The notes under the pieces are model-generated. The model did no database searches, was not told the DNA's origin, and saw nothing but the letters and a program-made list of their open reading frames with translations. A DNA stretch of 64,000 nucleotides from an uncultured Oscillospiraceae bacterium (lineage in GTDB: Bacteria > Bacillota > Clostridia > Oscillospirales > Oscillospiraceae): positions 52,394-116,393 of the forward strand of contig CAKUHU010000004.1 in NCBI GenBank assembly GCA_934659425.1, in the 5' to 3' direction. Below are positions 26,519 to 34,848 of this stretch, in pieces. Every line of letters begins with the position of its first letter. The first letter of the stretch is position 1. Both the position numbers and the translations under genes were made by a program.

Positions 26519-26887
26519 ATGGAGGAAGAAGAGCTGTTGGAACCGGAACGCTGTGAATTTATCCATGTCCATGAGGATATTGTGCAGCAGGTCAACGCCA
26601 ATATGCCCAGTGATGAGACGTTGTATGATCTGGCCGACCTGTTCCGTATCTTTGCTGACTCCACCCGAATCAAGATCCTGTATGTCCTCTTTGAGTCGGA
26701 GATGTGCGTGTGCGATATTGCCCAGCTTTTAGACATGAGTCAATCGGCCATCTCCCATCAGCTTCGGACGCTGAAGCAGTCTAAGCTGGTGAAATACCGC
26801 AGAGAGGGAAAGACCGTGTTTTATGCGCTGGCGGACGGCCATGTGAGGACCATCCTGGGCCAAGGCATGGAGCATGTGGAAGAGTAA
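26519..26887 (+). CDS. ArsR/SmtB-family metal-responsive repressor (CadC-like)
   Basis: A 122-residue winged-helix repressor. Soft-metal ligands are visible: ESEMCVCDIAQLL (two Cys in the alpha3-type site) and an N-terminal Cys in ERCEFIHVHEDIV, as in CadC, suggesting Cd/Pb/Zn sensing. The recognition helix is DMSQSAISHQLRTLKQ. The ATG at 26519 follows GGAGG; an ATG at 26480 lies inside the operator and is rejected. First gene of an operon with an HMA protein and a P1B ATPase, which it should repress until metal binds. Confidence 0.88.
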   Translation: MEEEELLEPERCEFIHVHEDIVQQVNANMPSDETLYDLADLFRIFADSTRIKILYVLFESEMCVCDIAQLLDMSQSAISHQLRTLKQSKLVKYRREGKTVFYALADGHVRTILGQGMEHVEE

Positions 26888-26922
26888 GTGAAACCGTGAT
26901 TTATTTTTAGGAGGAGATTTTT

Positions 26923-27144
26923 ATGAAAAAGATTTATAAACTTGTCGATCTGGATTGTGCCAACTGCGCCGCGAAGATGGAGGATGCCATCAACAAGCTG
27001 GACGGTGTCTCCGCCGCCACAGTCAGCTTTATTCAGCAGAAGCTCACCATTGAGGCTGACGATGGCCGGTTTGATGACATCATGGCCCAGGTGGTGAAAG
27101 TCTGCAAAAAAGTAGAACCTGACTGTCAGATCGTATTGAAGTAA
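26923..27144 (+). CDS. Stand-alone heavy-metal-associated (HMA) domain protein
   Basis: A 73-residue single HMA (ferredoxin-like) domain with the metal motif DLDCANCAAKMEDA (CxxC at ~13-16). It may pass metal to the P-type ATPase encoded next, which lacks its own N-terminal HMA. The sequence KLVDLDCANCA is the kind usually found fused at the N-terminus of Cd/Zn ATPases, so this looks like a split domain. AGGAGG precedes the ATG. It is 35 bases after the repressor gene and 54 before the ATPase. Confidence 0.88.
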   Translation: MKKIYKLVDLDCANCAAKMEDAINKLDGVSAATVSFIQQKLTIEADDGRFDDIMAQVVKVCKKVEPDCQIVLK

Positions 27145-27198
27145 GCGGCGCAAAGAGGCAAGGCGGGGGCCTTACCTATCTTAAGGAGGGATTCTCCT

Positions 27199-29151
27199 AT
27201 GACCCGAAAGCAAAAAAAGACTCTTTTACGTATTGTCCTTGCCGCGGTGCTGCTGATCGCAGTGGCCACGTTGAACCATAGCGGCGTGAAGCTTTGGCTT
27301 CCCCAATGGCTGGCATGGCTGCCCTTTACGATCAAGGTGCCCGGCTATGATGCCGGCGGAGCCTTGGTGACAGCCAGCTATTTGTCTTCCGCTATCTTGT
27401 ATCTTGTCCCTTATTTTGTCATCGGCTGGGATATTTTGTGGAAAGCCATCCGTAATATCATCCACGGCCAGGTTTTTGACGAAAATTTCCTGATGGCCAT
27501 TGCCACAGTGGGCGCTCTGGCCATTGGGGAGTATCCGGAAGCGGTATTCGTTATGCTCTTCTACCAGGTGGGAGAGTTTTTCCAGGGCTGGGCCGTGGGC
27601 CGCTCCCGACAGTCCATCGCTGCCCTTATGGACATCCGTCCCGATTCGGCCAATGTGGAGCGGGACGGGAAAGTGGAGACAGTAGACCCTGAGGAGGTGG
27701 CGGTGGGAGAGATCATCCTCATCCGCCCCGGCGAGCGGGTGCCGCTGGACGGCGTGGTTTTAGAGGGAACGTCTACATTAAATACCGCCGCTCTCACTGG
27801 AGAGTCCCTGCCTCGGGATATTGAAGTGGGGAATGATGTGATCTCTGGCTGCATCAACCTTTCGGGACTTCTCAGAGTGCGGACCACCAAGGAGTTTGGG
27901 GATTCTACAGTGTCCAAGATCTTGGATCTGGTGGAGAATTCTAGTTCCAAGAAAGCCAAGACGGAGCAGTTCATCACCCGCTTTGCCCGTTGGTATACCC
28001 CGGCGGTGGTCATCGGCGCAGTGCTTTTGGCCGTCCTGCCTCCGTTGATTGCCGGCGGAGACTGGGTCAAGTGGCTGGAACAGGCGTTGATCTTCTTGGT
28101 GATTTCCTGCCCCTGCGCGCTGGTGATCTCGGTGCCGCTGACCTTCTTTGGCGGGATCGGCGGAGCATCCAAGGCCGGTGTGCTGGTGAAAGGAAGCAAT
28201 TACCTGGAGGCCTTGGCCAAGACAGAGGTGGTGGTCTTTGACAAGACAGGCACCCTTACCCAGGGAGTCTTCCATGTCACCGCCGTCCACCCTGACGAAT
28301 ATCCGGAAGAAACGCTCTTGGAATTGGCTGCTCTGGCGGAGAGCTACTCCAGCCATCCCATCGCCCGCTCTCTCCGGGAGGCCTATAGGAAAGACGTGGA
28401 TGAGAGCCGGGTCGCCAATGTAGAGGAACTGGCCGGCAAAGGCGTCAAGGCCGACATAGATGGGCAGACGATCTATGCGGGCAATGACAAGCTGATGGAG
28501 ATGCTGGGCGTAGCCTGGCACCCGTGCCACCGAGTGGGGACCACAGTCCATGTGGCCTCGAAGGAAAAATATCTGGGCCACATCGTCATTTCTGATGAAG
28601 TAAAGCCTGATGCCAAAGCTGCCATTGCCGGCTTGAAGGTCGCTGGCGTGAAAAAGACTGTGATGCTCACCGGAGATGCCCAGGCAGTGGGTGAAGCGGT
28701 AGGCGAGGAATTGGGCCTGGATGAAGTCCATACCCAGCTCCTTCCCGCGGATAAGGTAGCCCGGGTGGAGGAGCTTCTGGATCAAAAGGGCGCCAACGGC
28801 ACTCTGGCCTTTGTGGGAGACGGCATCAATGATGCGCCTGTCCTCTCTCGTGCCGATGTGGGAGTTGCCATGGGTGCTCTGGGATCTGATGCCGCCATCG
28901 AGGCCGCCGACGTGGTTTTGATGGATGACAAGCCTTCCAAACTGGCGGAGGCGATCTCCATTGCCCGGCGGACGCTGGCGATCGCCCGGCAGAATATCGT
29001 CTTTGCCCTGGCGGTAAAGGCAGTGTTCCTTCTGATGGGGCTGTTCGGTGTTGCCAATATGTGGGAGGCGACTTTCGCCGATGTGGGCGTCAGCGTGATC
29101 GCAATTTTGAATGCGACCAGAGCTTTGAAAACAGCGAAAAAAGGAGAGTAA
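27199..29151 (+). CDS. cadA: P1B-type heavy-metal-exporting ATPase (CadA/ZntA-like)
   Basis: A 650-residue ATPase that exports Cd/Zn/Pb-type divalent metals. It has the CPC motif in ISCPCALVIS (~305), phosphorylation motif DKTGTLT (~348), actuator TGES (~197), SSHPIAR (the P1B HP motif) and GDGINDAP (~535). There is no N-terminal CxxC metal-binding domain: the protein begins with membrane helices, the HMA domain being encoded separately just upstream. The ATG at 27199 follows AAGGAGG. Last gene of the operon; a hairpin terminator is at 29151. Confidence 0.92.
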   Translation: MTRKQKKTLLRIVLAAVLLIAVATLNHSGVKLWLPQWLAWLPFTIKVPGYDAGGALVTASYLSSAILYLVPYFVIGWDILWKAIRNIIHGQVFDENFLMAIATVGALAIGEYPEAVFVMLFYQVGEFFQGWAVGRSRQSIAALMDIRPDSANVERDGKVETVDPEEVAVGEIILIRPGERVPLDGVVLEGTSTLNTAALTGESLPRDIEVGNDVISGCINLSGLLRVRTTKEFGDSTVSKILDLVENSSSKKAKTEQFITRFARWYTPAVVIGAVLLAVLPPLIAGGDWVKWLEQALIFLVISCPCALVISVPLTFFGGIGGASKAGVLVKGSNYLEALAKTEVVVFDKTGTLTQGVFHVTAVHPDEYPEETLLELAALAESYSSHPIARSLREAYRKDVDESRVANVEELAGKGVKADIDGQTIYAGNDKLMEMLGVAWHPCHRVGTTVHVASKEKYLGHIVISDEVKPDAKAAIAGLKVAGVKKTVMLTGDAQAVGEAVGEELGLDEVHTQLLPADKVARVEELLDQKGANGTLAFVGDGINDAPVLSRADVGVAMGALGSDAAIEAADVVLMDDKPSKLAEAISIARRTLAIARQNIVFALAVKAVFLLMGLFGVANMWEATFADVGVSVIAILNATRALKTAKKGE

Positions 29152-29186
29152 AAAGCTCCCGGCCTTTTTAGGCCGGGAGCTTTTTT
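29151..29186. terminator. Terminator after the metal ATPase
   Basis: AAAAGCTCCCGGCC and GGCCGGGAGCTTTT around a short T-rich loop, then more Ts. Confidence 0.85.
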
Positions 29187-29214
29187 CATAAGAAGAGAAC
29201 AAGGAAAGAGAGGC

Positions 29215-29760
29215 TTAGACAGCCGCCAGATAGGGGTTTTCCAGAAGCTTCGCCTTTTCCAGCAGGAGGATCAGCGCGGGCAGGATGAGAAGCTGGATGA
29301 GGATGCCCGGCAGGGCGGTGACAAAGGCGGCGGCGAGGAAAATAGACATAGAGTAATTTCCAAGGCGGAATACAAGGGCGTTCATCACGCCATAGACTAC
29401 CCGCCCCAGGAGCATGGCAGATACCAGCTGGATGTAGAGGTCGGCGGACCGCCACCCAGTGCGGATGAACTGGGCGGACAGGCCGGAGATGAGGCCGTAG
29501 GCAGCCAGCTCGCAGAGCATGGAGGGCAGATAAGCCGCCGGTGGCATTCCGGTGATCAGGCTGGACAGCAGGGGGGCCAGAATGCCGCAGGCCAGGCCAT
29601 AAGGCCAGCCGCAGGCGAGGCCGCACAGCAGTACGGGCAGGTGCATGGGAAGGAAAATGCTGCCCGCATTGGGAATGCTGTGGAAGGCCAGGGGGAGTAC
29701 AACGCCTAATGCGGAGCAAAGGGCGGCCATCGCCAAATGGCGGGTGGAAAAATGATGCAT
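29215..29760 (-). CDS. ECF transporter S component (vitamin-type, substrate unknown)
   Basis: A 181-residue membrane protein with about five to six helices, of the ECF substrate-capture family. The early alanine-rich helix MAALCSALGVVLPLAF and the LPMHLPVLLCGLACGWPYG segment are typical. It would bind a vitamin or precursor and use an ECF module encoded elsewhere; no energising subunits are in the window. The ATG at 29760 has AAGGAG 6-7 bases upstream; a longer upstream frame covers the leader RNA and is rejected. The 5' leader has a hairpin-terminator arrangement suggestive of metabolite control. Confidence 0.8.
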   Translation of the reverse strand: MHHFSTRHLAMAALCSALGVVLPLAFHSIPNAGSIFLPMHLPVLLCGLACGWPYGLACGILAPLLSSLITGMPPAAYLPSMLCELAAYGLISGLSAQFIRTGWRSADLYIQLVSAMLLGRVVYGVMNALVFRLGNYSMSIFLAAAFVTALPGILIQLLILPALILLLEKAKLLENPYLAAV

Positions 29761-29778
29761 GAGAAAACTCCTTTCTGT

Positions 29779-29890
29779 AAAAAAACGCCACAAAAACACA
29801 GCCCTCCATAGAGAGCCTTGTCTTCGTGACGTTTGCTTCGGGAAATCACTATGCAGATACCGCTTTCGCAGCGGCCTTTGAGACCCTGCC
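29779..29890 (-). ncRNA. Structured leader with terminator, possible unassigned riboswitch
   Basis: On the minus strand, transcription from the promoter at 29919-29891 would give a ~105-base leader. It contains a GNRA-type hairpin (CCGCT and AGCGG around GCGA; plus-strand 29860-29874) and then a large stem (29834-29779) ending in seven Ts on the RNA, 15-20 bases before the ribosome site. This is the layout of a transcriptional riboswitch. The aptamer part did not match TPP, FMN, THF, cobalamin or preQ1 motifs by eye. Confidence 0.5.
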
Positions 29891-29919
29891 AGTCTACCAA
29901 AGCTTGACAGAAAAGTCAA
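29891..29919 (-). promoter_or_regulatory. Promoter for the ECF S-component leader
   Basis: On the minus strand TTGACT (29919-29914), 17-base spacer, TAGACT (29896-29891). Confidence 0.5.
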
Positions 29920-30297
29920 GTTCCCCTCTTTTTTTCCTCAGATAACTGCACAGCTTTCCGGGGCTTGCTGGACTGGCGGGAGGAGATTTTGTCCTCTGGT
30001 TTGATCTCGCCGGCAGCGAGCAGGGAGCGTTTGGTGAGGGAGGGGCCCACCAGCTTATGGATCAGCACAGAAAAAAGAGGATCCAGTTGCAGGTCATCTC
30101 GACCTGGGCCAAGGCCTGAGCGGTAAGGACCATGTCAAAGTCTTCACCGGCCTGGGGCAGGAGCGTGATACCGAGGGATCCCCAGTAGACCCAGACAATA
30201 GGGCCCCAGCAGAATGCTGGTCACCAAATAGGCGGTGACAGCAGGTAAGCCCAGCTTTTTGGCTAACCGGGACATGAGAAGTCCGCCGAAAATCTCA
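29916..30297 (-). pseudogene. Remnant of a CPA2-type cation:proton antiporter
   Basis: Reading leftward from 30297, one frame gives EIFGGLLMSRLAKKLGLPAV followed by TAYLVTSILLGPYCLGLLGIP, the typical first helices of a CPA2 (Kef/Nap-like) antiporter, then a stop. About 150 bases further a different frame gives LIHKLVGPSLTKRSLLAGEI and KPEDKISSRQSSKPRKAVQL, the usual C-terminal tail of the same family. The ~300 residues between are missing. No start codon precedes the first part. It is a gene with a large internal deletion, frameshifts and a lost 5' end. Confidence 0.55.
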
Positions 30298-30382
30298 TAG
30301 GATTTGCATAAAAAATATGGATAAAAATGGGATCGATATGGCGGATATTATGGGTATTTTTATTGATCCTGAGTATAAATGT

Positions 30383-30430
30383 AAAATCAATCGCTCCCGG
30401 GCATTCTTGGCCGCCGGAGCGATTGATTTT
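30383..30430. terminator. Hairpin downstream of the acetyltransferase operon
   Basis: AAAATCAATCGCTCC and GGAGCGATTGATTTT form a 15-base stem around an 18-base loop, with T-rich ends on the minus strand. Confidence 0.75.
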
Positions 30431-30449
30431 ATATGGAAATCAAAGAATT

Positions 30450-31052
30450 TTATGCCTGTTCTCTCCAGTAGGTCTCCGCCAAAGTTTCCCAGTATTTCCG
30501 GTCGGCATCTGTGATGGGGCGGATCACCCTGCAGGGATTTCCGGCCGCCACCACGCCGGAGGGGATGGAGTGGGTCACAACGGAGCCGGAACCGATGACC
30601 ACGTTGTCTCCGACGGTGACCCCGGGGTTGATGACGGTATTGCCGCCTACCCATACGCTGCTGCCGATGCGCACGGGAATGCCTGACTCCAATTCCGTGT
30701 TCCGCACTCCGGCGTCGATGGGGTGCGTGGCGGTGTAAATGCAGACACGAGGGCCGAGGAACACGTCGTCGCCGATGGTGACGGGGCAAACATCCAGGAT
30801 AATGCAGTCATAGTTGGCGTAAAAGTGGGCGCCAATGAAAATGTGGCTGCCGTAATCGCAGTAGAAGGGGGGCTCGATCCACGAATTATCTCCCCATGCA
30901 CCCAACAGCGCCCGAAAGAGGGACGGCAGCTCTGAGCGCTCTGCGGTGTTGATCTGGCGGAGAAGCTGGTGCTTCCGGTCATGATCGGCCATCAATTCCG
31001 GATCCCGGGCCTGGTACAGTTTTCCTGCCAACATCCGTTCCTTTTCTGTCAT
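30450..31052 (-). CDS. Sugar O-acetyltransferase (Maa/LacA family)
   Basis: A 200-residue hexapeptide-repeat acetyl-CoA transferase of the maltose/galactoside acetyltransferase type: MTEKERMLAGKLYQARDPEL start, IEPPFYCDYGSHIFIGAHFY (~70), the active-site region TATHPIDAGVRN (His ~115) and the left-handed helix repeats IGSSVWVGGNTVINPGVTVG. It acetylates sugar hydroxyls. The ATG at 31052 follows GGAGG and overlaps the stop of the kinase gene (ATGA), so translation is coupled. Third gene of the operon DUF3842-kinase-acetyltransferase. Confidence 0.9.
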   Translation of the reverse strand: MTEKERMLAGKLYQARDPELMADHDRKHQLLRQINTAERSELPSLFRALLGAWGDNSWIEPPFYCDYGSHIFIGAHFYANYDCIILDVCPVTIGDDVFLGPRVCIYTATHPIDAGVRNTELESGIPVRIGSSVWVGGNTVINPGVTVGDNVVIGSGSVVTHSIPSGVVAAGNPCRVIRPITDADRKYWETLAETYWREQA

Positions 31053-32146
31053 CTTGTAGCCTCCGGGAGGGGAAGGCGGGAGGTGTCCACCACGATGTCG
31101 CACTGATTTTTGATGGACAAGCCCTGGAAATAGGCCTCCTCCAGGGGGATCCAGCGCTCCTGGAAATTCTGCAGGCTTTCTGGCTCTTCCCGGAGGGCAA
31201 GGCGGGACAGCTGGACCTGTGGCGTACAGGTGAAGAACAGGTGCAGCTGTGAATAGCCTGCCAGGGCGGGATGGAGGGCGTAGCTGCCCTCGATGAGATT
31301 GAGCCGGCGGAAGGGGACTGGTACAGGGGGACGCATGGCGTCTGTGGCACAGTCAAAGGCCCGAAGTTCTATATCTTCCCCCCGACTGAGGGGAGAAAAC
31401 AGCTCCGTTGCGGCCCGCTCGTAATCCACATTGCCGCCGGGAGCAGCCAGACGCTCAGAGGTGCGCTTTTCGGGAGGAAGGAAGAAGTCATCCATGTGGA
31501 AAACGTTGCAGGAGAACAGCTGAGACACGCGGCGGGCGAAGGTGCTCTTTCCGCTGGCACACCGGCCGTCCACTGCCACCAGTACCGGGCCGTCTGTATT
31601 TCGGAGGGTGGCGTCAATGGCTTGGAGCGCAGGGGCGTAGAAGGCCAGATCTCGGTCCAGAACCCGGTAGTGGGGACGATAGGTGTCCCGGTAGGCGTCG
31701 CTGTGGTGGAGGGGTGGGCAGCCCTTGCTATCGTAGAGGGAGAGGAAAAGCTCCAGTTCATCTGCGGGCAGGGGCAGTTTCCCACGCCAAGCCAGGCCCG
31801 CGAGCTCCCCCAATTTTTGCCACAGCCCGGTCGCAGAACCGCGGGGAGCGGCGGAGAGGGAAAAGCACCGGGACAGCAGAGGCAAATCCTCCGCAGAGAA
31901 GCGCTGAGGGTCCAGATGGCAGCGGCACAACCCGCCGCCAATGGCCTCCACGGTATAGGCGGGGGCATACTGTTCCGCTTTTACCTGGGAAAACTCTCCC
32001 TCCATAGCAACCAAAACCTCGTCCGAGGTGCCGGCAAGGTGGCCGGGGCCGAACTCGCTTTGATAGAGCAGCTTTACATAATCCCGAATCTCCATCTCAG
32101 GGTAGCGGCTGGCGTGGAGGGAGAGGATATTCTGCATCGTGCTCAT
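31049..32146 (-). CDS. P-loop (uridine-kinase-like) protein with extra N-terminal domain
   Basis: A 365-residue protein of two parts. Residues ~1-180 form a domain of unrecognised function (begins MSTMQNILSLHASRYPEMEI; contains FGPGHLAG, GGGLCRCHL). Residues ~185-365 form a nucleoside-kinase-like P-loop domain: Walker A VDGRCASGKSTFARR (~193), FHMDDFFLPPEKRT and LIEGSYALHPAL. The second part resembles uridine kinase/phosphoribulokinase-like proteins. It starts in a 4-base overlap (ATGA) with the DUF3842 gene and ends in one with the acetyltransferase gene. The substrate is unknown. Confidence 0.78.
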   Translation of the reverse strand: MSTMQNILSLHASRYPEMEIRDYVKLLYQSEFGPGHLAGTSDEVLVAMEGEFSQVKAEQYAPAYTVEAIGGGLCRCHLDPQRFSAEDLPLLSRCFSLSAAPRGSATGLWQKLGELAGLAWRGKLPLPADELELFLSLYDSKGCPPLHHSDAYRDTYRPHYRVLDRDLAFYAPALQAIDATLRNTDGPVLVAVDGRCASGKSTFARRVSQLFSCNVFHMDDFFLPPEKRTSERLAAPGGNVDYERAATELFSPLSRGEDIELRAFDCATDAMRPPVPVPFRRLNLIEGSYALHPALAGYSQLHLFFTCTPQVQLSRLALREEPESLQNFQERWIPLEEAYFQGLSIKNQCDIVVDTSRLPLPEATR

Positions 32147-32556
32147 ATCTTTGCCTCCCTTGCGGCCAGCTCCACGGCACTTTCAATGAGTTCCTCCATT
32201 TTTTGCCCCACGGTGCCTGCCACCAGAATGCCGCAGCTGGACATGGGGACCAGAATGCGGCGGGCTGGAGCGGCGGAGATCGCGGCAGCAATGACGGGGC
32301 TGATCTCCCCCATAAGAGAGTTGGCAGAGAGCAGGCCGATGGGCCCCATGATTAAGTCGGCCTGGGAGGCATTGTAGCAAATGGCATTTTCACCTGTAGC
32401 GGCTTTGTCCGCGCCTGCTTTCCGCATAGCGGAGGTGGCAAGGGCATTGGTACCCAAGGCCCAGATCTGAGCCTGATCTTCCAGCCGTGCCTTCAGGCGG
32501 AGGATCAGTTGGGCCCCTAAGCCGCCCCCCTGACCGTCGATAACGACAATACGCAT
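32143..32556 (-). CDS. DUF3842 family protein
   Basis: A 137-residue soluble protein matching DUF3842 by the start MRIVVIDGQGGGLGAQL, a nucleotide-binding-like Gly-rich loop, and GTNALATSAMRKAGAD and ADLIMGPIGLLSANSLMGE. The function is unknown; the Gly-rich N-terminus suggests a Rossmann-like fold. It is the first gene of a tightly coupled three-gene operon (4-base overlaps). The ATG at 32556 follows AAGGGAG. Confidence 0.8.
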   Translation of the reverse strand: MRIVVIDGQGGGLGAQLILRLKARLEDQAQIWALGTNALATSAMRKAGADKAATGENAICYNASQADLIMGPIGLLSANSLMGEISPVIAAAISAAPARRILVPMSSCGILVAGTVGQKMEELIESAVELAAREAKI

Positions 32557-32743
32557 GAAAAACTCCCTTTTCTGATTGGTATTTTATTTATCCTATCATA
32601 TTTTTGACTGCCTTTCCACTTTTCTTGTGGCATTTTGAAAAAACGAAAAAGGAAGCTTTGACGACATTGAAAAACATCTGTTGCGTATCTTGACAGCAGA
32701 TCTTTGACATGCTACTCTTTTTTTTGAAAGGAAGCGATGGGAC

Positions 32744-33331
32744 ATGGCCAAGACAGCAATGGCAGGAAAAGAGGATCTGCGCAAGCGCAGGAGCAAGCAG
32801 CATCTCTCGGAGGCATTGATCGCGCTGATGGAGGAGCGTCCCTTTCGAGAGATTTCCGTAGTTGATATTTGCGAGCGGGCCATGGTTCACCGCACGACGT
32901 TTTATGCGCATTTTGAGGACAAGAATGCCCTGTTTTACTATGTGCTGGAAGAGATGATGAAAAATTCCATCCAGAAGCGGACTCAGGTATCTTCGGAAAA
33001 GGGGATCCGAGCTGGGGTGATGGAGGAGTTAAGAAGGTGTTTGGAATTTTTTAAAGAACACCGGAAGTTTTACCTTTCCGGCCTGTCAGGAGGCGGAAAT
33101 CCGGAGCTTCGGATCATAGAGGATACCATTACCCGGGCTGTTCAAAGGCTGATTTGGGAAGAGAGATCGTTTTTTAAACAGCCTTACTTGGCGGAGGCCG
33201 CTGGAACATTTTATGCCAGTGGCCTGATCTCACTGGTACGATGGTGGCTGGAAAACAGCACTCCCATCAGTGAGGAGGAGCTGTTGTCCATGCTGGACCA
33301 GCTTGTGCCGGAGAATTGGGGAAAGGGATGA
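32744..33331 (+). CDS. TetR-family transcriptional regulator
   Basis: A 195-residue TetR-type regulator: helix-turn-helix in ISVVDICERAMVHRTTFYAHF (~41-61), C-terminal domain of the Firmicutes type (GLISLVRWWLENSTPISEEE). The ATG at 32744 follows AAGGAAG; a short lysine/arginine-rich N-terminus precedes the DNA-binding part. The gene is divergent from the DUF3842 operon and upstream of the lipoprotein/two-component genes; its target could not be identified since no clear palindrome was found in the 186-base gap. Confidence 0.82.
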   Translation: MAKTAMAGKEDLRKRRSKQHLSEALIALMEERPFREISVVDICERAMVHRTTFYAHFEDKNALFYYVLEEMMKNSIQKRTQVSSEKGIRAGVMEELRRCLEFFKEHRKFYLSGLSGGGNPELRIIEDTITRAVQRLIWEERSFFKQPYLAEAAGTFYASGLISLVRWWLENSTPISEEELLSMLDQLVPENWGKG

Positions 33332-33480
33332 ACAAAGCGGCATTGTGGGAAGCGGGGGCGGATGTGTTGGAGTTGCCTTGCTGTTTGAGAAAATCTTTGA
33401 AAGAAAGCATACCATTTTTTCTTCATCTATGATAAAATATTTTATTCATTCATCGATAGATGGGATAAGGGGGCGAAAAA

Positions 33481-34833
33481 ATGAAAAGGCGGTTGATAGG
33501 GGTTTCCTCGCTGTTTTTGATCCTTTTGTTGACCTTAACAGGCTGCTTTTTCCGGAATGTGAATGATCTGTATACTGTCCCCCAGCCTTCTAAGAACTAT
33601 GAGGCGCTCCAAGTCTGCCTCAGTGAGGTTATTAACCGCGGAGGAGAGTATGCTGCGCCCCTTACCGGGGAGCTGATCCAATCGGTACAACTTCAGGATC
33701 TGGACAGCGACGGCAAACAGGAGGCAATCGCTTTTTTCCGGCTGGCTGAGGAAGAAAAACCTTTAAAAATATACATCTTTCGCCAGGAAGAGGAAAGATA
33801 TGAGACCCTGGCCGTCATAGAGGGGGCGGGCACAGCGATCAACTGTGTGGATTATGTCCAGCTGAATGACGATTCGGTCAAGGAAATCGCGGTGAGCTGG
33901 CAAATCAGTGACAAGCTGTATTCTCTGGCGGTCTATTCGATCCGAGGGGGAGAGGTAGAGGAGCTGCTGCGTACCGATTATGACAGCTATAAGTTTGCCG
34001 ATTTGGATCAAGACAGCCAGCAGGAGCTTGTGGTTTTCCGCACACCGCTGGGGGTATCCCTCCAAGCTGAGCTGTATGATTTTGACGGAGGAGTGTCCAT
34101 GACGGGAACCGCCGGCCTCTCCGCGGGTGTTACCACCGTTGACAGCAGTTCTGTCCGGACAGGATATTTGACCAACCGGATCCCAGCGCTGTTTGTTACG
34201 TCGGCGTACGGGGAAAGCGGCTCCATCACAGATATTTTTGCCTGCCGCAATGGACAGCTGCAAAACATCACCCTCTCTCCTGAGACGGGGGAGAGCAGCG
34301 AGACGATTCGGTTTTACAATCAGGTCGCAGAGACAGACATCAACGGCGATGGGATCATGGAGCTTCCCCAACCAGTGCCGCTGATGGAGCACAAAATTAC
34401 CACCGCGTCAGTAAACTTTTGGATGATTTATTGGCGGCAGTTTGACGCGGATGGAAATGCCAAGCCGGTATTTACCACCTATCATAACGACCGGGATGGC
34501 TGGTACTTTATCCTGCCCGACTGGTGGGGGAATGACTTGACCCTGAGCCGCAGTGATCTGCCGGGCGGCGGAGAACGGGCGGTGACCTTCTCCTATTGGG
34601 AGGGAGATGAGGCGGTGTCCCCGAAGCCATTTCTTACCATATATAAGCTTACTGGCAGCAGCCGGATGGCGCGGGCTCAGGCTGGAAACCGGTTTCTCAT
34701 TTTCCCGGAGGTAAGTGGAACGGATACAGTCTATGCAGCCGAGTTCCTGGAGGGCTGGGATTGTGGCTTGACAGAGGATGATGTGCGGGAGCGTTTTGTG
34801 CGAATAAAAACCGACTGGTATAATGGATATTAA
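33481..34833 (+). CDS. Lipoprotein with FG-GAP/VCBS-like Asp-rich repeats
   Basis: A 450-residue predicted lipoprotein: hydrophobic start and lipobox LTGC (Cys22). It has calcium-binding-like repeats LQDLDSDGKQEA (~78), FADLDQDSQQEL (~165) and TDINGDGIMEL (~288), as in FG-GAP beta-propellers. It is likely an extracytoplasmic propeller. It is 15 bases upstream of the response regulator gene and probably cotranscribed with that two-component system, so it may be an accessory sensor or a controlled product. No specific family was recognised. Confidence 0.68.
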   Translation: MKRRLIGVSSLFLILLLTLTGCFFRNVNDLYTVPQPSKNYEALQVCLSEVINRGGEYAAPLTGELIQSVQLQDLDSDGKQEAIAFFRLAEEEKPLKIYIFRQEEERYETLAVIEGAGTAINCVDYVQLNDDSVKEIAVSWQISDKLYSLAVYSIRGGEVEELLRTDYDSYKFADLDQDSQQELVVFRTPLGVSLQAELYDFDGGVSMTGTAGLSAGVTTVDSSSVRTGYLTNRIPALFVTSAYGESGSITDIFACRNGQLQNITLSPETGESSETIRFYNQVAETDINGDGIMELPQPVPLMEHKITTASVNFWMIYWRQFDADGNAKPVFTTYHNDRDGWYFILPDWWGNDLTLSRSDLPGGGERAVTFSYWEGDEAVSPKPFLTIYKLTGSSRMARAQAGNRFLIFPEVSGTDTVYAAEFLEGWDCGLTEDDVRERFVRIKTDWYNGY

Positions 34834-34848
34834 GGGAAAGGAGAAGCC

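Noticed and set aside
27778..29202. Long minus-strand frame (474 codons) opposite the P-type ATPase
   Set aside because: Antisense of a gene with all P1B motifs; composition (His/Arg/Gln rich) is not that of a real protein.
31271..32377. Long plus-strand frame opposite the kinase fusion
   Set aside because: Antisense of two overlapping genes with good motifs; no ribosome site.
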